A stretch of 64,000 nt of DNA from Oscillospiraceae bacterium (GCA_015065765.1 SVPP01000009.1:38366-102365); one strand, 5' to 3'; positions 1-9,041 are shown, counted from the first letter of the stretch. Made by a program: numbers and translations. The notes: generated by a model from the sequence alone, not told the origin.

Positions 1-111
1 ATAGTTATCTCTCGTGCCTTTAAATTTACCCAGAAGAGTAGTTTCAAGGCCGTCAGTGTCACCGTCCATTTCATGGCGGTCAACAATTTTTATAACAACT
101 TCTTTTTCCAT
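1..111 (-). CDS. DUF1934 family protein, N-terminal fragment
   Basis: Only the first 37 codons lie inside the window; the gene runs off its left edge. It opens MEKEVVIKIVDRHEMDG and continues with acidic and beta-strand-like residues, which resembles the start of DUF1934 (YwiB-like) small beta-barrel proteins of Firmicutes. It begins 4 bases after the ddl stop codon on the same strand, so it is the downstream gene of that operon. The function of the family is not established. The family call rests on a short stretch and is moderate. Confidence 0.6.
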   Translation of the reverse strand, partial: MEKEVVIKIVDRHEMDGDTDGLETTLLGKFKGTRDNY

Positions 112-115
112 TTAT

Positions 116-1183
116 TTACTTACTCCATTTTTCCTCAGCGTAAGCGATAAGACGACCGAGAAGCTCTCCGCTTTCAATTCCCGCTGCCGCCATCAGCTTC
201 GGATACATGCTGATGCTTGTAAAGCCCGGAAGTGTGTTGGGCTCATTGAGCATTATTCCGCCGTCAGGTGTAACAAAGAAATCAACTCTTGCCAGACCTG
301 AACATCCAAGTGATTTATAAGCATAGCATGCTGCTTTCTTCACTTCTTCAAGCTTTTCGGGAGAAAGCCTTGCAGGAATGAAAAGCTTGCTTGCATCGGA
401 AATATATTTTGCTTCGAAATCATAAATTTCATTTGCGGGAACAATTTCGCCCACCTGGCCTGCTACAGGCTCATCATTACCCATAACAGCACACTCAACT
501 TCCTGTCCCACAATGCCCTCTTCAAGAACAAGCTTTCTGTCCTCTCTAAAGGCTGTTTCCATGGCTTCTTTAAAAGTTTCTCTTGAAGAAACCTTGGTAA
601 CGCCCACAGATGAGCCTGCGTTTGCAGGTTTTACAAAAACAGGATATCCGAGATATTCCTCTGCTTTGTCAAGAATTTTATCTTCATCAAGAGAATATTC
701 ATACTGAGTTACACCAAGCCATTTCGCCTGAGGTATACCCGCATGGTCTGCAACGGTATTTGTAAGAGTTTTGTCCATACAGATTGCACTTGAAAGACAA
801 TCACAACCAACGTAGGGAATCCCTGCCAACTGCAGAAGCCCCTGAATTGTTCCGTCCTCACCGTTTTTTCCGTGCATTACAGGGAAAACAACATCTATTT
901 TTTCTTCTTTGATTCCGTCTTTTTCAAAAACTATAAGTCCGTGGCATGAAGCATCAGGAGAAATTACTGCCTTTGTGAGATTTTCCTTATCCTCTGTCCA
1001 CTTATCTTCAGGGAGATTTTCTGTTTTTCCCGTATATCTGAACCATTCACCGTTTTTAGTGATACCAAGCATGAGCACCTGATATTTATCCTGAGGAATG
1101 TTTTCAATAACAAACCTTGCAGAAACACAGCTTACATCATGTTCACTTGAAGCACCACCGAAAATCACAAGAACTTTCTTCAT
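116..1183 (-). CDS. ddl: D-alanine--D-alanine ligase
   Basis: An ATP-grasp ligase that joins two D-alanines for the peptidoglycan stem peptide in the cytoplasm. At 355 residues it has normal length. Visible motifs are GGASSEHDVS at residues 9-18, HGKNGEDGTIQG near 104-115, the glycine-rich GSSVGV loop near 190, and NEPNTLPGFTS near 314, which carries the metal-binding Asn and Glu and a Pro where most Ddl have Ile or Val. The ATG follows AAGAAGG. It lies 15 bases after the unknown gene at 1199-2080 and 4 bases before a DUF1934 gene, so the three are probably one operon. Confidence 0.96.
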   Translation of the reverse strand: MKKVLVIFGGASSEHDVSCVSARFVIENIPQDKYQVLMLGITKNGEWFRYTGKTENLPEDKWTEDKENLTKAVISPDASCHGLIVFEKDGIKEEKIDVVFPVMHGKNGEDGTIQGLLQLAGIPYVGCDCLSSAICMDKTLTNTVADHAGIPQAKWLGVTQYEYSLDEDKILDKAEEYLGYPVFVKPANAGSSVGVTKVSSRETFKEAMETAFREDRKLVLEEGIVGQEVECAVMGNDEPVAGQVGEIVPANEIYDFEAKYISDASKLFIPARLSPEKLEEVKKAACYAYKSLGCSGLARVDFFVTPDGGIMLNEPNTLPGFTSISMYPKLMAAAGIESGELLGRLIAYAEEKWSK

Positions 1184-1198
1184 TATGTCAAACCTTCT

Positions 1199-2080
1199 TT
1201 ATTTCTGTTGCTGATTCATCATAGTCTGCATCATGCCCTGTCTTTTTGCTTTCGGGGGCTTGTATGCAGGGGGATTTTCAAGAAGTCTTATTGCCTTTTT
1301 ACCTGCACCTGATGCAAGATATCTGTTTACATTGATTACGATTGCAGCAAGCTCAGGATCCATAAAGTCAACGCATCTTGCAAGAAGCTCGTCATCATTA
1401 TTAAGCTGACTGAAAATTGTAACAGCAATAAGGCTCTGAACCTCATTTGTACCGTCAAGATAAATTTCGTTCATCATGTTGAAGAACTTCTTCATCTGCT
1501 GCTTGTCGTTCTGTCTGATTGTATTAATAGCATATGAACCGTACTTGCTGAAAAATTCATCAGGGAGAAATTCTCCGTAAATTTCAATATTTCTCTTATA
1601 CTCGTCTCTGAGTTCAGGATAGAAAACAGTGTATCTGTTAGCAAGAGTGTTGGGATCATAAAAGCTGTTGCCGTTCTTTGCTGCTGCCTTTGAAACAGGA
1701 GGCGGAAGCTTTACACCCTTAACAGGCTTGCTGTCGTCCTTCAGTTTAAATCTTGCCTCAATACAGTCGTTAAACTCGTTAGCGATGTATTTAACATCTT
1801 TTTCATCTGCATTTTCATCAAAAAGTGATGCTGAAACACTTTTGAATGTCATGCCTTCGCCTTCTCCGCTTCCGATCTGGAAACAGAGCTTTTCATCAGA
1901 ATAGAGAACTCTGATGTTACCTTTTTCTGAAACATAGTCTACATAGAACTTGCCCTCGTCTTCGTTGACGGGAAGTTCTCCTTTTTTCTGTTCTTCGGAA
2001 TATACTGCCTCAAAGCCTCTGAGTGAAAGGTTTTCAGCAATGCCTTTGTCAATAAGTTTTAATGCTTCCTGAATATTCAT
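1199..2080 (-). CDS. Conserved hypothetical protein, Gln/Met-rich C-terminus
   Basis: I do not recognise this 293-residue protein. The start was set at the ATG giving MNIQEALKLIDKG because AGGAGAATTGAA lies just upstream; a longer reading frame exists but lacks a ribosome site. There is no signal peptide or membrane segment. The first half is acidic and alternates strands and helices, and the C-terminus is basic and ends in a Met/Gln-rich tail. It is the promoter-proximal gene of the ddl operon. A soluble cytoplasmic role is all the sequence supports. Confidence 0.8.
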   Translation of the reverse strand: MNIQEALKLIDKGIAENLSLRGFEAVYSEEQKKGELPVNEDEGKFYVDYVSEKGNIRVLYSDEKLCFQIGSGEGEGMTFKSVSASLFDENADEKDVKYIANEFNDCIEARFKLKDDSKPVKGVKLPPPVSKAAAKNGNSFYDPNTLANRYTVFYPELRDEYKRNIEIYGEFLPDEFFSKYGSYAINTIRQNDKQQMKKFFNMMNEIYLDGTNEVQSLIAVTIFSQLNNDDELLARCVDFMDPELAAIVINVNRYLASGAGKKAIRLLENPPAYKPPKAKRQGMMQTMMNQQQK

Positions 2081-2121
2081 TTCAATTCTCCTGAAAATAT
2101 AGATTTTTGGATTTACATAAT

Positions 2122-2150
2122 ATTGTATCACAAAAAAACAGCTTTGTCAT
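2122..2150 (-). promoter_or_regulatory. Sigma-A type promoter for the ddl operon
   Basis: Read on the minus strand: -35 ATGACA, 17-base spacer, -10 TACAAT. It lies about 40 bases upstream of the start at 2080 and faces that gene. Confidence 0.7.
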
Positions 2151-2209
2151 CATCTATTTATAAAAGAATTTCAAAAAAATCGTCCTATTTATATAGAGAG
2201 TGAATAAAC

Positions 2210-2238
2210 TTGATTTATTTTCTATTATATGGTATAAT
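2210..2238 (+). promoter_or_regulatory. Sigma-A type promoter for the aminotransferase-trpS operon
   Basis: -35 TTGATT at 2210-2215, 17-base spacer, perfect -10 TATAAT at 2233-2238, about 48 bases before the ATG at 2287. It is divergent from the ddl operon promoter 60 bases away. Confidence 0.85.
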
Positions 2239-2286
2239 GACACATTATTATACTTGGTGTATTGTCGCACAAAGGAGCTAAAACAC

Positions 2287-3465
2287 ATGGAATACATTTT
2301 TTCAGACAAAATCTCTTCTCTCAAGCCCTCAGCTATAAGAGAAATTTTAAAAGCAACCTCTGACCCCGGAGTTATCCCTCTTGCAGCAGGCAACCCTTCT
2401 GCTGAAGCATTCCCTGTTGAGGAAGTCAGAAAAATCACTGCTGAAATTCTCGCTGAAGACCCCATTCTCGCCCTGCAGTATGGCGTAACAGAAGGCTACA
2501 ACCCGCTGAGAGAGCTTGTCTCATCTTACATGAAGAAAAAGCATAACATAGGCAGAGACCTCGACAGCATTATCATAACATCAGGTGCACAGCAGATTAT
2601 GGACCTTGCATCAAAGGTTCTTCTCAATGAAGGTGACACTGTAATATGCGAATGCCCCTCATTTATCGGCTCGCTCAACTGTTTCCGCTCATACAACGCT
2701 CGCCTTTGCGGTGTCGATGTTGAAGATGACGGCATGAACATTGAAAAACTCGAAGAATCTCTGAAAACTGAGAAAAATGTAAAATTCATTTACACAATCC
2801 CCAACTTCCAGAATCCCTCAGGTGTCACAATGTCACTTGAAAAGAGAAAGGCAGTTTACGAGCTTGCTAAAAAATATGGTGTTCTTATTGTCGAGGATAA
2901 CCCCTACGGTGACCTTCGCGTAAGCGGTGAGCACATCCCTGCAATCAAGAGCTTGGATGAAGATGGTATTGTAATTTATGGCGGTTCTTTCTCAAAAATT
3001 CTCTCACCCGGTCTTCGTGTAGGCTATGTTATCGCTCCACAACAGATTATCGCAAAAATGACTGTGGGCAAGCAGGCAGCAGACGTTCATACACCTATGA
3101 TGGCTCAGCTTATCGTATATAAGTGGATGAAGGATTATAACTTTGAAGAGCATATTTCAAAGATCTGTTCAATATACAAATCAAAACTTGAGCTTATGTG
3201 CGATGCTACTGACAAATATCTTGGCGACAAGGTAACATATGTGCGCCCCGAAGGCGGTTTGTTTGTCTGGTGTAAACTGAACGACGGCATTGACATGCTT
3301 GACTTCTGTGCAGAAGCAGTTAAAAATAAAGTGGCGGTTGTTCCTGGAACTGCATTTATGATGAACGCTGACGATAAAACTCAGTGCTTCAGAATGAATT
3401 TCTCAACTCCTGCAGACGATAAAATTGTAAAAGGAATTGAAATTTTAGGTAACATCTTGAAATGA
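2287..3465 (+). CDS. PLP-dependent class I/II aminotransferase (2-aminoadipate/aromatic type)
   Basis: A fold-type I PLP aminotransferase of 392 residues, the stand-alone form of the domain found in MocR regulators and LysN-like enzymes. The N-terminus has the substrate-loop motif IPLAAGNPSAEAFP. SGAQQIMDLASKVL marks the cofactor phosphate region, NFQNPSGVTM the central Asn-Pro loop, and YGGSFSKILSPGLRVGY carries the Schiff-base lysine near residue 239. The conserved C-terminal arginine lies in FRMNFSTP. The start at 2287 follows AAAGGAGC; an earlier in-frame start at 2200 overlaps the promoter and was rejected. The amino-acid substrate cannot be read from the sequence. It precedes trpS by 10 bases, so they are co-transcribed. 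Confidence 0.92.
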   Translation: MEYIFSDKISSLKPSAIREILKATSDPGVIPLAAGNPSAEAFPVEEVRKITAEILAEDPILALQYGVTEGYNPLRELVSSYMKKKHNIGRDLDSIIITSGAQQIMDLASKVLLNEGDTVICECPSFIGSLNCFRSYNARLCGVDVEDDGMNIEKLEESLKTEKNVKFIYTIPNFQNPSGVTMSLEKRKAVYELAKKYGVLIVEDNPYGDLRVSGEHIPAIKSLDEDGIVIYGGSFSKILSPGLRVGYVIAPQQIIAKMTVGKQAADVHTPMMAQLIVYKWMKDYNFEEHISKICSIYKSKLELMCDATDKYLGDKVTYVRPEGGLFVWCKLNDGIDMLDFCAEAVKNKVAVVPGTAFMMNADDKTQCFRMNFSTPADDKIVKGIEILGNILK

Positions 3466-3475
3466 GGGTAAAATA

Positions 3476-4483
3476 ATGGAAAACACAGAAAAGAAAAAGA
3501 AAATATTAAGCTGTATCCAGCCTACAGGTACACCTACTCTCGGCAATTACTTAGGTGCACTTAAAAACTGGAAGGCACTCGAGGATGACTTTGATGCAGC
3601 ATATGCAGTTGCTGACTTGCATGCAATCACCGTAAGACAGGAGCCTCAGCAATTCAGAAAGCAGATTATGGAAGCTTATGCGCTCCTCCTTTCAATCGGT
3701 CTTTCTCCTGAAAAAAGCATTGTTTTTGTTCAGAGCCATGTTCCCACACACGCTCAGCTCGCATGGATTCTCAACTGCTACACACAGTTCGGTGAAATGA
3801 GCAGAATGACTCAGTTCAAGGATAAATCACGCTCACATGCAGACAACATCAACGTAGGGCTTTTCTCCTACCCTGTTCTCATGGCAGCAGACATTCTCCT
3901 TTATCAGGCTGATTTTGTTCCCGTAGGTGCTGACCAGAAACAGCATCTTGAAATCGCAAGAGACATCGCTACACGCTTCAACGGTATGTACGGAAATGTT
4001 TTCACAATTCCTGAGCCCTACATTCCGAAAGCAGGTGCAAGAATCATGTCACTTCAGGATCCTGCAAAGAAAATGAGCAAATCTGATGAAAACACAAAGT
4101 CATTTATTTCGATGCTTGACAAGCCTGAAACTATCATGAAAAAAATGCGTTCAGCCGTTACTGACAGTGAAGCATCTGTCCGTTTTGACGAAGAGAATAA
4201 ACCCGGTGTGTCAAATCTTATGAACATCTATTCCTGCTGCACAGGCCTTGACTATGAGCAGATTGAAAAAGAGTTTGCAGGCAAAGGCTACGGCGACTTC
4301 AAAACAGCAGTAGGCGAAGCAGTTGTTGAAGAACTTCGTCCTATCCGTGAAAACTTTGAGATGTATATGAAAGATCCTGCAATGCTGAAAGAAATGATGC
4401 TCAAAGGAGCTGACATCGCAACAAGAATTTCACAGAGAACGCTTGACAAAACCATGAAAAAGATTGGTTATGTTCTCAAATAA
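3476..4483 (+). CDS. trpS: Tryptophan--tRNA ligase
   Basis: A class I aminoacyl-tRNA synthetase that charges tRNA-Trp in the cytoplasm. The 335-residue length is typical of bacterial TrpRS. The HIGH-equivalent is PTGTPTLGNYLGAL at about 16-29, with the usual Thr-Leu-Gly-Asn variant, and KMSKS is at 199-203. GADQKQHLEIARD near 151 is the characteristic family signature. GAGGGTA precedes the ATG. No T-box leader is visible upstream, because the gene follows the aminotransferase by only 10 bases. Confidence 0.97.
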   Translation: MENTEKKKKILSCIQPTGTPTLGNYLGALKNWKALEDDFDAAYAVADLHAITVRQEPQQFRKQIMEAYALLLSIGLSPEKSIVFVQSHVPTHAQLAWILNCYTQFGEMSRMTQFKDKSRSHADNINVGLFSYPVLMAADILLYQADFVPVGADQKQHLEIARDIATRFNGMYGNVFTIPEPYIPKAGARIMSLQDPAKKMSKSDENTKSFISMLDKPETIMKKMRSAVTDSEASVRFDEENKPGVSNLMNIYSCCTGLDYEQIEKEFAGKGYGDFKTAVGEAVVEELRPIRENFEMYMKDPAMLKEMMLKGADIATRISQRTLDKTMKKIGYVLK

Positions 4484-4500
4484 ATATTGGAGGTTTTTCT

Positions 4501-5688
4501 ATGAAAGCCAGAGACAGTGTTAAAAACTATGACTCAAAAATCAGAGAGTATGTAAACTACTCTTACAGACAGTCAAAAAACGCCTGTAAAAATTACGGTC
4601 CGAGACCTGCAGGCTCAGACAGTGAAAAAGAGCTTCGGAAGCACCTCGTAAGCGAACTTGAAACATGTGCAAGTGAGGTTAAGACTGAAGGCTTCGCTTT
4701 TGCAAAAACATCATCCTTCAGCGAAAACATTTTCACGCTCCTGTTCCTCGTTCTCGCTGTAGCGCTTGTTGTTCTTGAATGCTTCGGAATTTTTCCTGAT
4801 GAAACAATTCCTGCAATCGGTTCAGCAGCATTTGTTATTTTAGGTGTTGCCAATCTTTTCACAGGCTTTACAAGCAAAATTTTTGCAAAGAAAGCAGAAA
4901 GCGAAAACATTTTTGCAATAAGAAAAGCTGACAATGAAGCTGCAAAGAGACTTATTCTCCTTGCAAACAGTGACTCTGCACTGAAACGTAAATTCACAAC
5001 GCTTCCCTTTATGATAGTTACAACCATCGGCTTTGTTGTTACTATCGTTATGATGTTCCTCAATGCGGCCTTTGATTTATTCTCAACTGTGCCAGGCCTC
5101 AAATTTGCATCTCTTGCGCTTATTCTCTTTATCCCCTTTGCTCTTATCCCTGTTTTCGCAGATAGCAAGGAATATTCAGAGGGTGCGTCAAAAAATCTTT
5201 CAGGTTCTTTTGCATCAATTGCAGTTCTCAAATATCTTAAAGACAACGGCATTGAAATGCCTTCGCTTGAAATCGATGTTCTTATCACAAGTGCACATGA
5301 ATACGACTCAGCAGGTGCAAAAGCTTTTGCTAAGGCTCATTCCGATGATTTCAAAGATATTCCCACAATCTTCGTTAACCTTGACTCTATCGCAGGCGAA
5401 GAAACAAATCTGGGAATCATCAGCACAAAAACTACTGAAAAAGCAGTAGAATTCATTTCAGACGGTGCACAAGACGCAGGAAATGAAATCGGAGAATCTT
5501 CTCTTCAGGGCAAATACACTCCTGACTGTTCTGCTTTCTCTGCTATCGGATTTGACACCTGTGCCCTCACTTCACTTTCAGCAGACTATTCAAAAACGCC
5601 TGATACCTTCGAAGACATGAAGGTAAAGACCATAGAAACAGCTCTCAAAACTGTAGTTTCAGGCGTATTTTTATACGAAGAAAAATAA
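4501..5688 (+). CDS. M28 peptidase-like membrane protein with altered zinc-ligand positions
   Basis: A 395-residue protein with an M28-type fold interrupted by four hydrophobic segments between about residues 75 and 220. The family pattern can be followed: LILLANSDSA where active members have HxD, GASKNLSGSFASIAVL where they have an Asp-Asn-x-Ser-Gly turn, TSAHEYDSAGAKAF where they have the Glu-Glu pair, then VNLDSIAG and a final PDCSAFSAIG where a histidine is expected. Most metal ligands are therefore replaced, so peptidase activity is doubtful. TTGGAGG precedes the ATG, 17 bases after trpS. It may be a catalytically dead member or a different hydrolase. Confidence 0.65.
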   Translation: MKARDSVKNYDSKIREYVNYSYRQSKNACKNYGPRPAGSDSEKELRKHLVSELETCASEVKTEGFAFAKTSSFSENIFTLLFLVLAVALVVLECFGIFPDETIPAIGSAAFVILGVANLFTGFTSKIFAKKAESENIFAIRKADNEAAKRLILLANSDSALKRKFTTLPFMIVTTIGFVVTIVMMFLNAAFDLFSTVPGLKFASLALILFIPFALIPVFADSKEYSEGASKNLSGSFASIAVLKYLKDNGIEMPSLEIDVLITSAHEYDSAGAKAFAKAHSDDFKDIPTIFVNLDSIAGEETNLGIISTKTTEKAVEFISDGAQDAGNEIGESSLQGKYTPDCSAFSAIGFDTCALTSLSADYSKTPDTFEDMKVKTIETALKTVVSGVFLYEEK

Positions 5689-5793
5689 ATTTATAAAATT
5701 TTTCCAAAAATTTTTAAAAATCTCTATGAAAATTCAAAAAACTGTGATACAATGTACTTTGACGATATTGTTTTACTCTGAGGAGGATAAATT

Positions 5794-6603
5794 ATGAAAA
5801 GTTCAATCAAAAAAATACTTGCAGTTTTAGTAACAGGTATTATCGTTTTCACACTGGCATCCTGTTCTGTAACTGACAAAATCCAGAGCTATTTTGTGGA
5901 AGAGACTTCAACTACAGTTCCCTACACAAACAAATCAGAAAAGCCCTCTAACACAAAAGATATTGTTGACTACTTCAACAGAGTTTCTGCTGACCTTAAA
6001 AAGGCTGAGCCCTACAACGTAACTCTCGGCAGAGATTTCTCAGCAAACGACTTCGAAAGCCAGAACGAGCATCTCAAAGCCGGCTTCCCCACAGTTGCTG
6101 ATTTCATCATCAAATATGCAGAAGATGAATTTATCGACAGAGGTCTTGAAGGAACACCCGTTGAGGTTTATCCCCTCGAAGGCTCTTCAGTTTCAAGTAT
6201 TGTAGATTTCAAGCAGGTCAAACTTGCTACTTGCTCACAGACAGATGACTTCTTCGTAATCACAATTGATTTCAAGGATGATGCAACTCCCCTTGAGGCT
6301 GACGGTCTGAGCAAGGTTTTCAACATAAACGATAAAGAAGCTATCCTTAAGGAAATTGCAAAAGCAAATTCTCTTCTCACAGTAAACGATTATGATGTTG
6401 AATATAACGGCGGCAGAATCGTTTGCAAGGTTGAAAGAGGTACTGACAACATTGTTTCAGCTTCATACTCAAGAGTTATCAAGGTTACAGCTGACATTAC
6501 AGGTCAGGGCGAATTTGCTGATGTAAAGAATGAAAAAGTTACTTTCAATCTTTCAGAGAACGAAAACTACACAGTTAACTGGGATAAACCCGTTGAAGAC
6601 TAA
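5794..6603 (+). CDS. Putative lipoprotein of unknown function
   Basis: A 269-residue protein with a clear lipoprotein signal: a Lys-rich start, a hydrophobic stretch, and the lipobox LASC ending at about residue 24. The mature part begins with a Thr/Ser-rich linker and is then soluble, acidic and rich in beta-strand-like repeats such as DFFVITIDFKDDA. No enzyme motif is recognised. It is expected to be anchored to the outer face of the membrane. GAGGAGG is 6 bases before the ATG, and a strong terminator follows, so it is probably monocistronic. Confidence 0.8.
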   Translation: MKSSIKKILAVLVTGIIVFTLASCSVTDKIQSYFVEETSTTVPYTNKSEKPSNTKDIVDYFNRVSADLKKAEPYNVTLGRDFSANDFESQNEHLKAGFPTVADFIIKYAEDEFIDRGLEGTPVEVYPLEGSSVSSIVDFKQVKLATCSQTDDFFVITIDFKDDATPLEADGLSKVFNINDKEAILKEIAKANSLLTVNDYDVEYNGGRIVCKVERGTDNIVSASYSRVIKVTADITGQGEFADVKNEKVTFNLSENENYTVNWDKPVED

Positions 6604-6620
6604 TCTCTTATGATAATTTT

Positions 6621-6657
6621 GCCGCTGTATTCATTTTGAAATTCAGCGGCATTTTTT
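6621..6657 (+). terminator. Rho-independent terminator
   Basis: GCCGCTG pairs with CAGCGGC across a 17-base A+T-rich interval that can extend the stem, followed by a run of T. It ends the lipoprotein gene. Confidence 0.85.
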
Positions 6658-6683
6658 CATCATAATAATAAAGGAAAGAAGAA

Positions 6684-7685
6684 ATGAAGATGGACGGAAA
6701 ATTCTATGACGTTAGCAACGGTTTTCCTTTTGAAAACAATTTTCATGCTCAGAACATGAAAAGAAAAAAAGACATTAAAAGCCACGCTATCAGAATCGGC
6801 GTCTGCATCCTTATTTTCCTTTCTGCACCTTTTGTCTTAGGAGCTATATTAGGAGTAACAGGTCTTTTTGACATATATTCAGAAAACCTTTCTCTCCAAT
6901 ACTGCATAGAAATGCTCCTTATGGTTGTTTTTCTCTTCTTACCCTTTTTTGCTGTATATTCTATATCACCCAAAAAAGACAAAGATAAAATTGCACTCAG
7001 CCTTGAAAAGCCTAAATCCCCCTTGCTTTTTGCACTTGCAATTCCTATGGGTCTCATGTTTTGCTTTGCAGGCGACTATATTTCATCGGTAATTGCAACG
7101 CTGTTTGAGCAAATCGGAATAACACTCACTTCCGTACCCGACTTTGAGGTACCTACAGAGGGAACAGGCTTATTTCTCTTTGCATTTTCAACAATCGTAC
7201 CACCTGCCATAATTGAGGAATTTGCACTGCGTTCAGTTACGATGCAACCACTTCGCAAATTCGGTGACAAATTTGCAATTATTATGACAGCGCTCGTTTT
7301 CGGTCTCATGCACAGAAATGCTGTTCAGGGAATTTTCGCTTTTATTGCAGGCATAATTTTTGGATATATCGCAATTGCAGCAGACTCTGTCTGGCCTGCG
7401 GTCATCGTCCATGCACTCAATAACAGTTTTTCTGTTATACTCAGCGTCCTTAACGAAACAAATGAAGAAGTGGCAAACAAGGTTTATGCTTTGGTAGTTT
7501 CAATCGTTATGGTTGCAGGTGTTTTCTCAGCAATGTTTTTCTTCCTTTTCGCAAAGAGAAACAAGCTCAGAAACCCCATACCGATATTACCTGTAAAAGA
7601 AAAGGTCAAATCCTTCCTTTTGAATATCCCGATGGTAATCTCTATGGTTATTATGATACTGTATACATTATTTGGTGATTTATAA
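6684..7685 (+). CDS. CPBP family intramembrane metalloprotease
   Basis: A 333-residue polytopic membrane protein with about eight hydrophobic segments. The CPBP (CAAX-protease/Abi) signatures are present: EEFALRS gives the EExxxR motif near residue 179, and FGLMHRN gives the FxxxH motif near 207-211. A third conserved His lies in VIVHALNN. This family covers bacteriocin self-immunity and prenyl-protein-type proteases; the substrate here is unknown. AAAGGAAAG precedes the ATG. The stop codon overlaps the tadA start by one base, so the two are translationally coupled. Confidence 0.88.
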   Translation: MKMDGKFYDVSNGFPFENNFHAQNMKRKKDIKSHAIRIGVCILIFLSAPFVLGAILGVTGLFDIYSENLSLQYCIEMLLMVVFLFLPFFAVYSISPKKDKDKIALSLEKPKSPLLFALAIPMGLMFCFAGDYISSVIATLFEQIGITLTSVPDFEVPTEGTGLFLFAFSTIVPPAIIEEFALRSVTMQPLRKFGDKFAIIMTALVFGLMHRNAVQGIFAFIAGIIFGYIAIAADSVWPAVIVHALNNSFSVILSVLNETNEEVANKVYALVVSIVMVAGVFSAMFFFLFAKRNKLRNPIPILPVKEKVKSFLLNIPMVISMVIMILYTLFGDL

Positions 7686-8137
7686 TGGACGATATATTTT
7701 TCATGAAAGAGGCTCTTCGCCTTGCTGAGGAAGCAGCAAAAGAAGGAGAGGTGCCTGTAGGTGCCGTTGCAGTATGGGATGGAGAAATCGTAGGCAGGGG
7801 CAGAAACAGGCGGGAAAAAGACAAAAACGCTCTCGCTCACGCTGAGATTGAGGCAATCAACGACGCATGCAAAACGCTTGGCGGTTGGCGTCTCTGGAAG
7901 TGCGATTTGTATGTCACACTTGAGCCTTGCCCGATGTGCACAGGTGCAATTATTAACTCTCGCATAAGAAGACTTATTTTCGGTGCATCTGACCACAAGG
8001 CAGGCTCAGCAGGCAGTGTTGTGAATTTATTTGATTTACCATACAATCACAAACCTGAAATTACAAAAGGTGTCTGCGAAGAAGAATGTTCAGAAATACT
8101 TAAAAACTTTTTCAGAAATTTAAGAAACAAGAAATAA
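7685..8137 (+). CDS. tadA: tRNA-specific adenosine deaminase
   Basis: Converts A34 to inosine in the anticodon wobble position of tRNA-Arg(ACG). The 150-residue protein has the zinc deaminase motifs HAEIEAI at 52-58, with the catalytic Glu, and PCPMCTGA at 81-88, with the two zinc cysteines. The [13 protein letters not shown] segment that follows is typical of TadA. It overlaps the CPBP gene by one base and is the last gene of that pair. Confidence 0.96.
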   Translation: MDDIFFMKEALRLAEEAAKEGEVPVGAVAVWDGEIVGRGRNRREKDKNALAHAEIEAINDACKTLGGWRLWKCDLYVTLEPCPMCTGAIINSRIRRLIFGASDHKAGSAGSVVNLFDLPYNHKPEITKGVCEEECSEILKNFFRNLRNKK

Positions 8138-8157
8138 TTTCCGTTTATAATGGAAAT
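8137..8157 (+). promoter_or_regulatory. -10 box inside an inverted repeat before rubrerythrin
   Basis: TATAAT at 8146-8151 is embedded in an inverted repeat ATTTCC-N9-GGAAAT, 34 bases before the rubrerythrin ATG. A repressor site overlapping the -10 is plausible. No convincing -35 was found. Confidence 0.45.
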
Positions 8158-8190
8158 AATATAATAAAATTATACAGGAGGAATCCAACA

Positions 8191-8733
8191 ATGAAAGAAC
8201 TCAAAGGATCAAGAACAGAAGCCAATCTCATGGCTGCATTCGCAGGTGAATCACAGGCGAGAAACAAGTACACCTACTATGCAAGCAAGGCTAAGAAAGA
8301 CGGCTACGAGCAGATCGCAGCACTTTTCCTTGAAACAGCAGAAAACGAAAAAGAACATGCAAAAATCTGGTTCAAGCTTCTTCACGGCGGTGCAGTTCCC
8401 TCAACAGAAGAAAACCTTGCAGACGCTGCTGCAGGCGAAAACTATGAGTGGACAGACATGTATGCAGGCTTTGCAAAAGAAGCAAGAGAAGAAGGTTTCG
8501 ACGACATCGCTGCTCTCTTTGAAATGGTTGCAAAAATCGAAAAAGAGCACGAGGAGCGTTATCTCAAGCTCCTTGCAAACATTAAAGATGGCGTTGTATT
8601 CTCAAAGGACGGCGACACAATCTGGAAATGCCGTAACTGCGGTCACATTGTTGTAGGCAAGAAAGCTCCTGAGCTTTGCCCCGTTTGTGCTCATCCCAAG
8701 GCATACTTTGAGGTTAAAGCTGAGAACTATTAA
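8191..8733 (+). CDS. rbr: Rubrerythrin
   Basis: A non-haem diiron peroxidase that reduces hydrogen peroxide in anaerobes. The 180-residue protein has the classic order: a ferritin-like four-helix domain with paired Glu/ExxH motifs, [10 protein letters not shown] and EKEHEERYL, then a C-terminal rubredoxin domain with CRNCGH and CPVCAH. A second rubrerythrin with the reverse order is at 48348. ACAGGAGG precedes the ATG. A strong hairpin terminator follows, so it stands alone. Confidence 0.95.
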   Translation: MKELKGSRTEANLMAAFAGESQARNKYTYYASKAKKDGYEQIAALFLETAENEKEHAKIWFKLLHGGAVPSTEENLADAAAGENYEWTDMYAGFAKEAREEGFDDIAALFEMVAKIEKEHEERYLKLLANIKDGVVFSKDGDTIWKCRNCGHIVVGKKAPELCPVCAHPKAYFEVKAENY

Positions 8734-8753
8734 TATTTTTATAAAAGACAGCA

Positions 8754-8788
8754 AAGAACCCTTACGGAAAACCGTAAGGGTTCTTCTT
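8754..8788 (+). terminator. Rho-independent terminator after rubrerythrin
   Basis: A 14-base arm beginning AAGAACCCTTACGG pairs perfectly with its complement around an AAAA loop and is followed by T-rich sequence. It also lies just beyond the 3' end of the minus-strand miniprotein gene and could serve both. Confidence 0.9.
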
Positions 8789-8804
8789 ATGCACGGAAAT
8801 TAAT

Positions 8805-8954
8805 TCAGCAACCGCAGCCGCAGTTGTTTGAGCAACCGCAATTGTTAGCTACACAGCCACAAGAATTTGATGAGCCGTTATCACAGAATAAGAGAATGAG
8901 AATAAGGATAATAACCCATGAGCAATTGCCACCGCCGAATAATGTGTTACACAT
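8805..8954 (-). CDS. Cys-rich small membrane miniprotein
   Basis: A 49-residue protein with a strong ribosome site, AAAGGAGGAAACAAA before the ATG. It starts MCNTLFGGGNCSWVI, has one hydrophobic segment of about 12 residues near 13-24, and ends in Cys-Gly/Cys-Asn-Asn repeats carrying nine of its eleven cysteines. It resembles short clostridial proteins that are often labelled chorion class high-cysteine and, more loosely, the YjcZ-type spore miniproteins with a GGG-hydrophobic core. The function is unknown. A spore-coat or metal-binding role is only a guess. Confidence 0.75.
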   Translation of the reverse strand: MCNTLFGGGNCSWVIILILILLFCDNGSSNSCGCVANNCGCSNNCGCGC

Positions 8955-9041
8955 TTTGTTTCCTCCTTTCGATTTGCGATGAGGGTGTTCCCCTCACCTA
9001 CATTCCATTATATGGAGAAAATAAAAAGGTGTTACTAAAAA

